From Pyrenula massariospora (taxonomy: Eukaryota; Ascomycota; Eurotiomycetes; Pyrenulales; Pyrenulaceae): a stretch of 64,000 nt of DNA. Location of the stretch: positions 992,001 through 1,056,000 of the forward strand of contig JAGFMI010000011.1 in the NCBI GenBank assembly GCA_021030905.1, read 5' to 3'. Shown piece by piece: positions 46,169 to 57,076 of this stretch (positions within the stretch are counted from its first letter, which is position 1; each line of letters opens with the position of its first letter). Below the pieces are notes generated by a model. That model saw only the letters and a program-made list of their open reading frames with translations, did no database searches and had not been told where the DNA came from. A program made the translations under genes and the position numbers.

Positions 46169-47572
46169 TCAGTGGCTTTCATACCTCGTCTCCTCCTTGC
46201 TCATCTCCCCGTTCGTACTCTCGTCCCTCGCCGGCACATCCCTCCAAGCCTCCTCCCACCCCACATCCCTCACCCATGTCGGAACCCCTGAATGAATCGA
46301 ATCCACCACCATCCCCGCCGCCCTCCTCCACGTCTCCTGCCCCCTCAACGGCCCCACCCCATCCGCCACCCTCCCCGCATTCCCCACCGCCCGTCCCAAC
46401 TTACTCGCATGCCCATCATCCGCAAACCCACACAACACCCTCCACACCCCCTCCTCCCACCCCTCCCCCTCCACCCCCGTACTCGGCACATACCCCTCCA
46501 CGGCCTCAACCCTCAACTCCGGACACCCCCGACTGACATAAACCGCCAAATCCACCCTGGCCTTCGCCTCCAGCACCCTCCTCACATCCGCGGCCTCCAA
46601 CTCCCCGTGCTCGACGCACCGCACAAACGCCGGCAGGAACGCCGACGCGTTCAGGCAGTGCAGGTAGTAAAAGTCGACCTTGGGCGCCTTGCCGCGGCGT
46701 TGCGCGCAGAGCGTGAAGTAGGCGTCTAGGGCTGTTATTTCTGCGGCTGCGCGGGAGAGGTCGTGCGTGGTGGCGGAGTGGGGGATGTACCAGCGTGCGG
46801 CGAGCGCGGTGATTTCGGGGCCGGCGCGCGCGAACACGCCGTCGCGCAGCTTGTTCGCATCCCCCAAACGCGCGCTCTTCGAAATGACGGGGTCCGTGCG
46901 GGCAGTCTCGAGCAGCTCAAAGAGGCTGGCGGGGGGTGTGCGGGCGGCGGCGTGGGCGGTGGCGGCGCGCTCGGACTCGAGGATGAAGGACGAGAGCTGG
47001 TCGTCGATGTTGTGGGTGGCGGCCTGGGCGAGGGCTTCGGCGAGGAGGGCGGGCTGCGCGAACTCGAGGCCGAAGCCCACGTGGATTAGGGGGTGGAGGA
47101 GGCCGGCGTAGAGGCGGGTGAAGAGGGATTGGGCGCGGCCGGAGTCGAGGGGGGCGGGGGTGAAGAGGTGGGTTTGCAGGGTTGCGGGCCAGCCGTGCGT
47201 GGTGATCTCGTGGGCGTAGAAGGTGAGGAGGGTGTGGTAGTGTTTTTCGTCTCCGAGGCAGGAGCGGAAGGTTTCGGGGCTGTAGAGGGTGGAGACAAGG
47301 GTGGAGGAGATGGGGTAAGGTGGGCGTTGGTAGATCGCGTTTTTTGAGTAGGCGGCTTCGAGTTGGGATGGGGTGGCGCCAAGGGCGAAGATGGTGAGCA
47401 GGTGGTGCGCGATGTGGTTGTGGAAGCCGCTGGCGTTGAAATACATATGGTATTTTTCGTGGTTTTGTTGGAGGAGTCTGGATGCGGTGGCGGCTGAGGC
47501 GGAAGTTATTGTGGAGGCGTGGTAGGTGCCAGTGGTGGAGGGGGTGAGGTGGAAGGTAGAAGCGGTTGCCAT
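46169..47572 (-). CDS. Questin oxidase-like protein (DUF4243/AflY type)
   Basis: Single exon. The start at 47572 (MATASTFHLTPSTTGTYHAS) is preferred over an upstream in-frame ATG at 47707, because the extra 45 residues are not protein-like; 467 residues result. The family signatures are the His-rich segment FNASGFHNHIAHHLLTIFALGA near the N-terminus, RLYAGLLHPLIHVGFGLEF in the middle (LHPLIHxGxGxE), and a Gly-rich helix before the C-terminal third. Questin oxidase is an NADPH-dependent Baeyer-Villiger-type enzyme that opens anthraquinones; AflY of the aflatoxin cluster belongs to the same family. No polyketide synthase is nearby, so it is an orphan member here with unknown substrate. Coding sequence is strongly GC-rich (third positions), unlike the neighbouring permease. 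Confidence 0.87.
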   Translation of the reverse strand: MATASTFHLTPSTTGTYHASTITSASAATASRLLQQNHEKYHMYFNASGFHNHIAHHLLTIFALGATPSQLEAAYSKNAIYQRPPYPISSTLVSTLYSPETFRSCLGDEKHYHTLLTFYAHEITTHGWPATLQTHLFTPAPLDSGRAQSLFTRLYAGLLHPLIHVGFGLEFAQPALLAEALAQAATHNIDDQLSSFILESERAATAHAAARTPPASLFELLETARTDPVISKSARLGDANKLRDGVFARAGPEITALAARWYIPHSATTHDLSRAAAEITALDAYFTLCAQRRGKAPKVDFYYLHCLNASAFLPAFVRCVEHGELEAADVRRVLEAKARVDLAVYVSRGCPELRVEAVEGYVPSTGVEGEGWEEGVWRVLCGFADDGHASKLGRAVGNAGRVADGVGPLRGQETWRRAAGMVVDSIHSGVPTWVRDVGWEEAWRDVPARDESTNGEMSKEETRYESH

Positions 47573-49660
47573 AGTTCTGGTACTGGTGAATGTATGTTTA
47601 AGACACGGACTCAGTAACGTGAAAGGGCAGAGGAGATGTTTCAACTGATATTTTAATTTAAGGTCTCGTGTAACTCTTGGACAACCCCAGAGACGAGTCG
47701 TCAACATGAGCTTGACTCTTCAAGTCCCCATCGAGGATCGACCAAAAGTCCTTTATACCCTCTCCTCTTCCCTACCTATGCCGTCACACGACCAGAGACA
47801 AACAATTCAGGCCATCAACGGTGTTACAAACCGTAATCTCCGCGAGGCTGCAAGGCCGGACGAAAACTCTTTGTGCCACCCCCGGATTGGAAGATCGTCT
47901 CCGCTCCCGCCCCCGCAGGACGTCACCCGAATGCAAATCCGGGGAGAAGCTTAACTCAGCCTGGGGACCCAGACCGCGGGATGATGAGATAAGCCGCTTG
48001 TTCTGGACCGTGTGCTACGGCGGAGGAAAGGCTCCGTTCTTCAATTGGATCGATAGGGATGAGCTTGTTCTTTTTAGGTATCCCACTTTGGACAATGAGT
48101 ATTGGAACCAACGTGGATGGAATGGCTGAAGCCTTGGCGCTCAAGAAATATGCTCGTAGGATTATCCATTACCTCTTTAATCCCCCCGCTATGCTGCTCT
48201 ATCGCGATCTTCAAGGGGTCTATCTCGGACTTTACTCCTCCGAAAGCTATAGAAGTTCATTACCCTCTCTCTTGTGGACGGCTAGCGCTCTTCCATTCCG
48301 TCGCGTCCCTGTAGGCGCGGGAGGTAAAGGTGGCTCGCGTATGATCGGTCAAGGGAAACCACGCTTGCAACAACAAAACGGGGACAACGATGATTGGAAA
48401 CAATGTATGAGCGCGCGCAGAGGTACACGTCAAACGTACAGCTCCTCTGGGCGGACATCCTGTCTTATTACGGAATCGGAGACGACGGACAGAGCAGGGC
48501 AGCGTCGACATTCTTTCCAGGAAGATGACACGAGCAATCCTGGGATGTAAAAAATTGACTGTCAATGGCCACTTTCTGTTTTACTCTTCTGGTGTCCAAT
48601 CTGCCATTTGCTCAGCGGAGTCAACCAGCAAGGCTTCAGCTTCATGCGTTGTTGCAGAGCAGTATTGTGGCCGCCTTGGCGGCGATCAGGCTACAGTCAC
48701 ATAGAAGCGTGCTCGTGTGGAACCAGGAGATGATCTTCTTGTCTGCTTTTACTGTCGAGGCTCGAGAGAACAGGAAGATTCCTCGTGAACATGACAACTG
48801 CGTTGGTATCAAACAAAGAGGATGCTGTTGTCGCCCGGAAGACCAGGTTATTGCGTTTCCATATGAGTAGTGGTGAGACTCCTAATATGCCAAGTTCGAG
48901 CATGCCTTAGACTGCAACGACTTCATTTCTGATCGAACGAGCGCCCAAGTCTCGCAGTGGAGCACGCTGCAAGTTGGCTATCTGGACAGACATTATCCTA
49001 CCTGGCAAATATCGAGTCGCACTGAACCTGTCTAGGAGTGGCTATTCTTGTTTCAGTGATAGTGCAGGCATGATTCGATTTCCCTTCTCCAGAGCCATTA
49101 AGGTTAATTAGCTCTGTTTGCTCTCAAGCTGCAAATAATTCTTTTTGACGCGAATGATCACTAACTGTCTGTAATATAGAATGCTGCCACGTTGCCCGCT
49201 TCGAAAGAAGAGCAGACTTTCTGGACCGGGTACAGCCTATTACGCGGACTACTTACTGTCTTCGCCTAAAGGCAAACAATTGTACTTATCGAAACACGAA
49301 CAGGGCATTCGGGGCGCCTTAAATCCTGCCGGCAGCATTTATAATCAAATTGAATATACTCCGGAGCATCGCACCAAATCGCACCAAACCGCACCAGCTA
49401 CCGCACCAGCACAAGCTGAACACGATGTCACACCAGCTATCGCATCAACACAAGGTGAGCACCAAATCGCACCAAATCGCACCAGCTTATCGCATCAGTA
49501 CAAACTATTAAAAATACAACTGGTTCAGGCTCCGTAGCCACTTCCGTCATCATCAATTCATGCAGATCATACAACACATATAAGCTGATGGTAACACTCG
49601 CATACAGTCAAATCTGTCTGTAAACTCTTTAGGATAAATTTCTTTGTTAATCTACCAGAT
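47573..49660. other. Divergent intergenic region with short tandem repeats
   Basis: About 2.1 kb between the questin oxidase-like and SDR genes. Several open frames (for example 48059-48550 plus) lack recognisable domains and were not called. A CACCAAATCG/CACCAGCTA repeat lies at 49370-49500. Confidence 0.45.
49370..49500. repeat. CGCACCA-based tandem repeat with higher-order structure
   Basis: CGCACCAAAT, CGCACCAAAC, CGCACCAGCTA and CCGCACCAGC follow each other from 49370. A longer block (CACCAGCTAT-CGCATCAACACAA, with the variant CACCAGCTTAT-CGCATCAGTACAA) recurs at 49431 and 49480. It lies 160-290 bases upstream of the SDR start. Confidence 0.65.
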
Positions 49661-50602
49661 ATGGCGCCTGATACTCTGTCACTTGCGGGCAAGACTGCCT
49701 TGGTCACGGGCTCTGGCAAAGAAAATGGCATCGGTGCCGCTATTGCCAGAGCTTTTGCCCGGAACGGCGCGTCTGTAGCAATTCATTATGTGTCGGAGGA
49801 CTCCAAGGCGCGGGCTGAGAAGGTAGCGATTGACATCAATAAAGAGTTTGGCACCAAAACTACTGTCGTACAAGGAGGGGTGGAAAATTACGGTACTGCG
49901 AAGAACATGGTTGAGCAAATTCTGAAAGCATTTAGCGTCGATCACATCGATATTCTCGGTATGTCATTGGTGGCGTGATGTTCTTTCGGGGTAGTTGGAC
50001 AAAACTGACTGGCCATTTGTTCCAGTCAACAACGCAGCAACTGCACGCAACACATCTCTCTTGGAGGTTAAAGAAGAGCAGCTCGAACACGAATTCGCCG
50101 TCAACGTCTTCGGCGCGATTTACATGACACAAGCTGTTGTTGGCGTAGGTCGAATGCCGAAAGGCGGCCGTATCGTCAACATCGGCTCCATCGCCTCGAA
50201 AATTTTGGTGCCACCCCCTATATATAGTACAACAAAGGCTGCAATGGATGCCCTAACAACATTATGGGCTGGCGAGGTAAGCTTTCTTTGGTGTTCTTCC
50301 ACTCTCTACGCTCGACAACCATCTAATGAAATGCCGCACAGCTTGGCAAGAGCAATGGAATTACCGTCAACACACTCGCACCCGGTCCAGTTCCAACAGA
50401 TATGTCGAATCCGTATCTGGTGGCCCCTGACGGGTCTCCAACTGCGCTTCAGCTTTCTATGTATGAACAGACGCGAGCTGCGAATCGCCTCGGGTTAGTG
50501 GAGGATCTGGCAGATGCTACGCTTCTGCTAGTATCAGAAAAGAGCCGGTGGATCACGGCACAATTTATCTCAGTAAGCGGCGGAATTACCGGGGCTATGT
50601 AA
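49661..50602 (+). CDS. Short-chain dehydrogenase/reductase (3-oxoacyl-ACP-reductase-like)
   Basis: Three exons: 49661-49958, 50026-50276, 50342-50602; 810 bases, 269 residues. The classical SDR motifs are all present: TGSGKENGIG cofactor loop (TGxxxGxG with an insertion), VNNAA after the first intron (NNAG-type), the catalytic Ser in IGSIAS, and YSTTK (YxxxK) near residue 159. The C-terminus ITAQFISVSGGITGAM fits classical tetrameric SDRs. The enzyme is an NAD(P)-dependent carbonyl or alcohol oxidoreductase; its substrate cannot be told. The loop residue after the Rossmann strand (HYVSEDSKARAE) lacks an acidic residue at the usual NAD-specificity position, so NADP is possible. Good ATG context (CAGATATGGCG). 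Confidence 0.9.
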
Positions 50603-51894
50603 TCTGGGGGCTAAGTTGGCGCGGCCACTTGACTGAACCGACGTGGCCATTTCGTTAAAGTTCCCAATATCGCGTGCCCTTCTCAGATGTCGCAAGTATC
50701 TTTCATGCTGGCTGTGATTAACTGCTCCTGAATATATATCGACCTTTCTATCTTATTACTACCACCAAATTGGATTGCCACTTCGAGTGATGTCATTCTG
50801 TCTCTTTCTGCCGCGTCACGACCTGTTCATCATAATCTAGCTGCTAGTGGGCTTGCATTAATACAGGCGCGTAGCACAATATATTTGCACGTGCCTAGAG
50901 GCGATTAATTGGACAGTTACTGGGATGTATGGATCGCCGCCTTTATTTTCTCTTTGAATCCGAAAAGAATATCATGGGTCGTTCGAACTTTGCGTATTGC
51001 TGGCAGGAGAAAGCGTAGATTAATGTAGAATCAGCGCGTCCTGGCCAGCTTGCTAGTCCATTTAATAAAGCGTTCATTCATGCGCGGGAGGATATGCACT
51101 GTCCTCGAGCTGTTCTTAATCGCTCATGGCTGTATTCGGTGTCGTTCCGTGTCACTCAGCATGACGATACTAAGGCCAGATGAATACGCCAATGAGTTCA
51201 TACCTCTGAGAGTATACGAGAGCCATTTGCGTGGCTACCATTAATCTGGAATGCTCTATCCTGTCTTGCTATATTCAGGGTGGGTCGCGGCGATGGCGGT
51301 TATGAGACTGCCCTTCAACCTGACGTCGGCGCAAGTAACCAGCGACGTCAGCAAAATATGCAAAGGAGCGGTAAGATAATACGAGGAGATTACAAAGGTA
51401 ATGATAGAATCTAAGAATTATTAAAAGCTACGATGGGTCAGAAGGGTATCAAAGCAACATAGTCTTTCCGTGGTACTGCTATCAGATACATTGTCTCGCT
51501 TAGTCATCGATGAACCATTTGTGACGTTTTATCTTCACCATATTGGAAAGACACTGACATCCTTCCCAAATTGATAGTAGAGAATACATTTGCCATGCTT
51601 AGTAGAAGGAGAGTCCGAGTAATCCATTTCAAACGAGGGGATATTCTGAAAAGCCAATCAAATGATTTAGGTCGACGAATTGTTTAACAATGCAGCAAGA
51701 AGCTCAGAAGGCTGGGAAAAGTGATTACATTAAGATGATAGCAATAGCCCGTTGAAAATCTCAAAGTCCGTGACGACACCACACTTGCTATTCACGTCCG
51801 GGGTCTGTGACAGCCTGGTCCTTGAGGCATGATCAGGTCGACTGCTGTAAATAGGAGTCTATGGGAATATATTGAAGAGAGGGTATGAGACCGG

Positions 51895-52329
51895 TCAGGC
51901 TCCGGCCAAGAGCTGAGACTTCAGCCGTACCCGCGTATCATAAGCAACATCATATCCCATCTTCATCTGCACAATCTTGAAGGCAAGTTCCAAGCAATGC
52001 CACTCGTACCGTTCCCGGCGCATCCTCAACCACTCAGCCGGATAGTCAAGTTCAAGCATGGAAAAAGCGGTCCGACAACAACTGTAGAACGAAAACGCGG
52101 ACTCGTAGTCCAGTCGAGAGACAACTTGATAGATGAGGTAGGAAAATGTATTGAATGTGAGATAGCTGCGAGGAGGTACTAGGATAGAATTGTAGTCCTT
52201 CATGCCGATTCGTCGAACAGACCGTTTAGGTGTTTTCTTTGGTCTTCTAAGCTTGGCTAGGAATTTGCCCTGAGCATTGACCTGATCAGATTGATAAGTG
52301 ATCCAGTAAAGTTCAAGAGCAGTGTACAT
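51895..52329 (-). CDS. Hypothetical protein, possibly F-box-associated type
   Basis: 144 codons from an ATG at 52329 (MYTALELYWITYQSDQ). Aromatic- and Arg-rich, natural-looking composition (SYLTFNTFSYLIYQVVSRLD, then YPAEWLRMRRERYEWHCLEL). No domain, signal peptide or full transmembrane segment is recognised. The frame ends cleanly. No close neighbour. It might be a genuine small gene or the last exon of a longer one. Confidence 0.4.
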   Translation of the reverse strand: MYTALELYWITYQSDQVNAQGKFLAKLRRPKKTPKRSVRRIGMKDYNSILVPPRSYLTFNTFSYLIYQVVSRLDYESAFSFYSCCRTAFSMLELDYPAEWLRMRRERYEWHCLELAFKIVQMKMGYDVAYDTRVRLKSQLLAGA

Positions 52330-53100
52330 GATGACTCCAGTCAGATTTTGCGCAATCCTTTAGTGCATTTCATACAGTTAACGGTGAGCTGAAAGGCAGC
52401 ATGTCGGAGATGTTCTTTCACGCGCCGTTCCTAAAACGCGTTAGCCTGGATCGAGCAAGGATTTACCACTGCCAGACGCAAACTGGGAACCTTGAAGAAC
52501 GTATCAACCCTTTCAGCCGTGATCAACTCTACTATCAATGAACGCGCCTCTTGTCCTAATTACAGCCTTTGCTTTAAGAATCAAGCTAGTCTAAAGGCTC
52601 TTTGACAAGATACTCACCCTTTCCGAAAGCGAGAAAGTCCACAAGAGTACGGTGGAATATTGAAGTCTCGTTCCTAAATGCAACCACATGCACGAACAGT
52701 ACGAATCCTTAATGCGAAACTCCACAACGGACATCTCCCAGATGCATTAATGGCGCAGCGTCAAGTCAAGAAGGAAGGAAAATACCATCCAAACGTTGGC
52801 AGGGGTTAATAAACGAGAGCTCCATTGAAAATGCATTACTTCAACGGGTTCCGATGCGCGTAGATCGCAGTAATGTTCACCTTAGATATTGCCTAATGTG
52901 AAAGGGTTGAGATTGTGCATGTAGGGCACGTACCTCGCTATTATGACTTACAGCAGAAGTGGGTAGGATGGCAGCTGATCGTAATATGCAGCCTTACTAA
53001 GCTACACGAGGACGGCACTCTATTCTTAAACAATTTTTGAGGATACGACTCGTTCTGCGGCCGGAAGATCCATGCGGGGCGTGTGAAAAACTCAGCCACG

Positions 53101-53117
53101 GAGAGAGAGAGAGAGAG
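53101..53117. repeat. GA dinucleotide microsatellite
   Basis: About 8.5 GA units in a row. Confidence 0.8.
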
Positions 53118-54348
53118 CAGCTCGCACGACCAAGCGTGAATATAAGGCGGCGTCACCTTGAGGATTGAACTAAATGGTAGGGCGTGTAATCTGAACTAAA
53201 ATAGTAGGGCGTATATTCTTATTTTCTTGCGAAAAACGAGCTCCCGAGTCAAAGATTCCAGGTTACCATCGATATCCACGGTGGTGGCTCTGCCTCCACG
53301 GTGTACAGATTCGAGGAAAAATCTGTGATGGTGTTCTGTTTGCTGTGTCGTGGCGCGTTTTAAGCCCCTCAATTGGCGCCGAGCCGGTTTGGTGGAGATG
53401 CGGCTGGAACTAAGGAAACAAAAAAGATCTAGATCGAGTCATCTTCAGCCAGCACTGCAAATGAGAGCCCTCAATCGAGTCCTTTTTTCGAACCGTGCAG
53501 CTCTTTTACCCATCATGGAATGCCAATCTCACTTCACTTCCACGTCCAAAGAATGCAGTGACTCCAGATTGTGGCCGTGGCTGGCGGTCCAGCTCGTAAC
53601 ACATTCCTTTCCAAGAGACGACAAGCCGCTTATGTCTGCACCTCGTATGACAATCACGCGACTTGCTCCTATAGGACATCTACTTGACCCATCTGTCATA
53701 TCGGTCAGCTTGATTTAGTCTTTAAAGCATAGGGTTCTCGGCCTTGCTTGTATCAGTCACGTTCATCCTCTACCAAGACCTCTACTCTCAGCTAGCCATC
53801 AGAGGGTTCTTTGATATCTAAATCGTCTCTTTATGGCGGGTTTCTAGGCTCACAGTAGTCAACTTGCAGCGAGTTGTACATATACAGGCTACGATATTGG
53901 ACTTGGTTCGATAGCCGCTGATCTAGCCTTTGATCACTCAAAGTTTACCTGCCTTCGACAAATCATTTGGTACGTTATCTGCCGGTATCCCCAATTCTAG
54001 TGATCTGATTCCGCGTTTTGGAACTCAAATAGTACGCGGCGAATGCTCAATGTAGCTTTGAATCTCCATTCTGACCTTGTTAGGTTAATTTTTGTACACA
54101 ATCCAAGTATTCTGGACGAGCTAAAGCATTTGATAAAGGCTTCATTACGGAAAATCGCATTCTGTTTCATTTTGGGGCCAGCCTATCCGATCTCCCCCGG
54201 CCTTTTGGATAGACCCAAAGTCGAAGACCCTTTCCAACTGTTCGGCGCCGAATTTTTCTCCAGTCTGCTCTTCTGTAATAGACTAGCTTCTGATCCCTGA
54301 CCTACATTCAACTTTTCGTTTCTTCAGATCTCATTCTCTACTGCAACA

Positions 54349-57076
54349 ATGACAACAAAAACGATGACGGCAATCACCTTGACGCCTGGTACGGTGTTGG
54401 GTCAGAAGGATGAGAAGATTCTGTGGCCTGCTGACCCCGAAGATGTTCCCATTCCCGTTTTCGACACCGGGGTCTTCATTAATGAGTTGGCAAAGCTAGA
54501 GATCCTACCCAGCAAGCTGGAAAATGTTTCCGACAATGACAGACTGAATTTTCAGCAAAATCCCGAGAATCTCTTAGGAAAGGCCCATGCACAGGCACCA
54601 GCCTCGCTGAAAGAAGGCACTTACCGTGGAACTCAACTTGCCCTGACCAAGATCTATGAGCTCATTGAGAAAAGGTATTTTGAATCTCTTGTCCTAGCAT
54701 ATTGTGCGTAATTCAGGATGGGTGTGTGGCTTTTTGTCTTCTTGTATACTTTAATTCATTGCCTTTCTCGGAAGTGGACATCGAAAAAGCATAATACTTC
54801 AGCCCTGTTCCTGCGCTTTGCCCGCTTAAGACGTCTCATTTCCATATACTAGGTTGTTAATTTATGATAGGTATTCATCTTACATGGACACCGTCAACTT
54901 CGAGCCTACTGTACCATCGCCTCTTTCCTTAGATCAAAAGCGTCAATTCTTTTCGTTCACGAACGGATCGGATGGCTATCCGCCTCATCTCAATCTTGCG
55001 GGTAACCAGCCAGCAGCCGAAGTTGAAGCAAGCAACGTTCAAAAGTCGACACTTTCGCCGTTTCACATTTTCAACCAGATGCGACTGCTGCAACTGACAT
55101 CGCTGATCCCGTCCGTCATTCCAGATAATTTCATAGTGAGAAAATTAGCGGGATTTGGAGGAGAGCTCGCCAATTTGATTTTAGGTGGGTTTGAAGGAAT
55201 GGGGACACCCGACGTCGGCCAAAAGCTCGAGGACGTTGAAGACTACAACCGGAAGATGCGTGCTAAGCGGCACTTCAATGACATCTTTAATCTACCAAAC
55301 ATTGGCGATCTAGAGGATTGGTACACTGATGCCCGCTTCGCGCAGCAGCACTTCACAGGCACTAATCCAGTGACCATCGAGCGAGCTTCCGAGCAGTGGA
55401 TATCGCATTTCACTGCAGCTTCCGACGATCCAGCAGACAAGCGCGCTCAGCAAATTATCATGGCTCTTGCTCAGAGCTCTCCGGAGTCGCTGTATATGCA
55501 AGACTACAGCTATTTCCGTAAGGCGGCCGGGATAAATGAATCAGCTGTCATCAAATGCAAGTTTGAAAAATCGAACAGGAAAGGTTACCGTTATGGATGT
55601 GCCTCCGTATGTCTTTTCTTCCTGAGTGAAACTGGTGTGCTGCAGCCGCTTGCCATCGTCATCGACTGGCGTGGCAGCGCCGACAAATCGGTGACAATCT
55701 ACAATCGCGAACTTGTTAAACGCGACACACACTTCCAATCGATCATTGCACAGGCTGGACAGAAGGTTGAAGAAACGAAGACGATTGATGAGGCCCACGA
55801 TTGGGCTTGGCGATACGGTGAGTCCTCATTTGTTCCTTTCTCACGGGAGATGAGAGTTGTTTGGTGGCCCCCCAAAAGACTTGGGTTGCCCCACTCTGCG
55901 TAATGTTACACGTACTAAGCATTTAATCATGGAATGCTATGGACTAATGCCCCATGAATGATTGTTGTCCTCATCAATAACTGCCAGACACTATGACAAG
56001 AAAGAAAAGGCAAGTGCTAACAATATGCAACAGCCAAAACATGCGTACAGACTAGCGACTGGCTTCGTCACGAAGTCACTGTGCATCTGACGAACACGCA
56101 CTTAGTCGAGGAGTCGATAATTGTCTCGGCAAACCGGCAGCTACCATCTGATCATATCGTTCTTCGGCTACTATATCCTCACTGGCAGAAGACCCTTGCC
56201 CTCAATGCAGCAGCCCGAGACACTCTTATGCCACATGTGATAATCCCCATTATTGGCTTTGAAAAAGAGGAAATCTTGAGCTTTGTCAAGCATGAGTATG
56301 AGAACTTTGATTTCAGAGGCCAATACGTCCCCGATGACCTCCGCCGTCGAGGCTTCCCGCCTGAGCACCTCAATGATCGCAAATACCACAACTACGCTTA
56401 CGCCCGGTGCATTCACAGTATGTGGTATAAGATACGGAACTACGTGGCCGAAATGCTGTCCATCAAGTACGCGGGACCTAACGCCGACGTGCAAGTCAAA
56501 GGTGACACATATGTACAGGCCTGGTCCGAAGAGATGCGCAAGTCTCACAAGGACGGTGGCGGAAATCTCCAGCATTTCCCGACCTTGTCCACGCTCAACG
56601 AGCTCATCGATTGCGTAACTATGTGCATTCACATTGCCTCTCCGCAACACACGGCGGTCAATTATCTCCAAAATTACTATCAATCCTTCGTCATCAACAA
56701 ACCCGCTTGCCTATACGCGCCTCCTCCTACCTCCCTTTCAGAGCTCCTCGGGTACAAAGAATCCGATCTGGTCGCCGCACTACCCATGAATCAGGCCCAG
56801 GACTGGCTTCTTGCATCTCATATCCCCTATCTCCTTAGCTTCAAGCCGGGCGATAAGGAGAGTCTGATCATCTACGCTGCGTCTAAGTACCACGTATACA
56901 AGTACAAGCACGGAGCGGATGAGATCAAGACGAAAGAAGCGGCGGCGCGCTTCTACAAGGCGCTTGCGGACAGTGAGAAAGAGTTTGAACAGTATGGTCG
57001 GGAAACGAATGATTCGGACAGGATCAAATATGAGGTGCTCAGCCCGGCGTGGAATGCAGTTTCTATCCTGATCTAA
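54349..57076 (+). CDS. Lipoxygenase
   Basis: Three exons: 54349-54674, 54871-55817, 56034-57076; 2316 bases, 771 residues, phases 2 and 1 consistent. Metal-binding residues of the lipoxygenase family are recognisable: His442 and His447 in WLRHEVTVHLTNTHLVEE, His630 and Asn634 in HIASPQHTAVNY, and the C-terminal isoleucine (AVSILI). These coordinate Fe or Mn. The enzyme dioxygenates polyunsaturated fatty acids to hydroperoxides, the start of oxylipin synthesis. No signal peptide is visible at the N-terminus (MTTKTMTAITLTPGTVLGQK). This contrasts with the secreted Mn-lipoxygenases of some fungi, and suggests an intracellular enzyme. The N-terminal ~120 residues are less conserved. No adjacent desaturase or P450 partner. 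The exon 1 ATG has a good context (CAACAATGACA). Confidence 0.9.

Larger units (their letters stand above)
50603..54348. other. Gene-poor interval
   Basis: About 3.7 kb. One small hypothetical gene is proposed (51895-52329, minus). A GA dinucleotide run is at 53101-53117. Other open frames (for example 53350-53718 plus) show no domain. Confidence 0.45.

Noticed and set aside
46292-46729. Pro/His-rich open frames on the plus strand (for example 46024-46536)
   Set aside because: They are antisense shadows of the GC-rich questin oxidase-like gene; composition is an artefact of its codon use.
47573-47707. Upstream in-frame ATG for the questin oxidase-like gene
   Set aside because: The extra 45 residues are atypical and the ATG at 47572 begins the more plausible N-terminus.
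48059-48550. 163-codon plus-strand frame
   Set aside because: Overlapping frames on both strands, low-complexity tail, no domain and no promoter context.
52941-53156. Minus-strand frame over the GA microsatellite
   Set aside because: LSLSLS stretch is simply the dinucleotide repeat translated.
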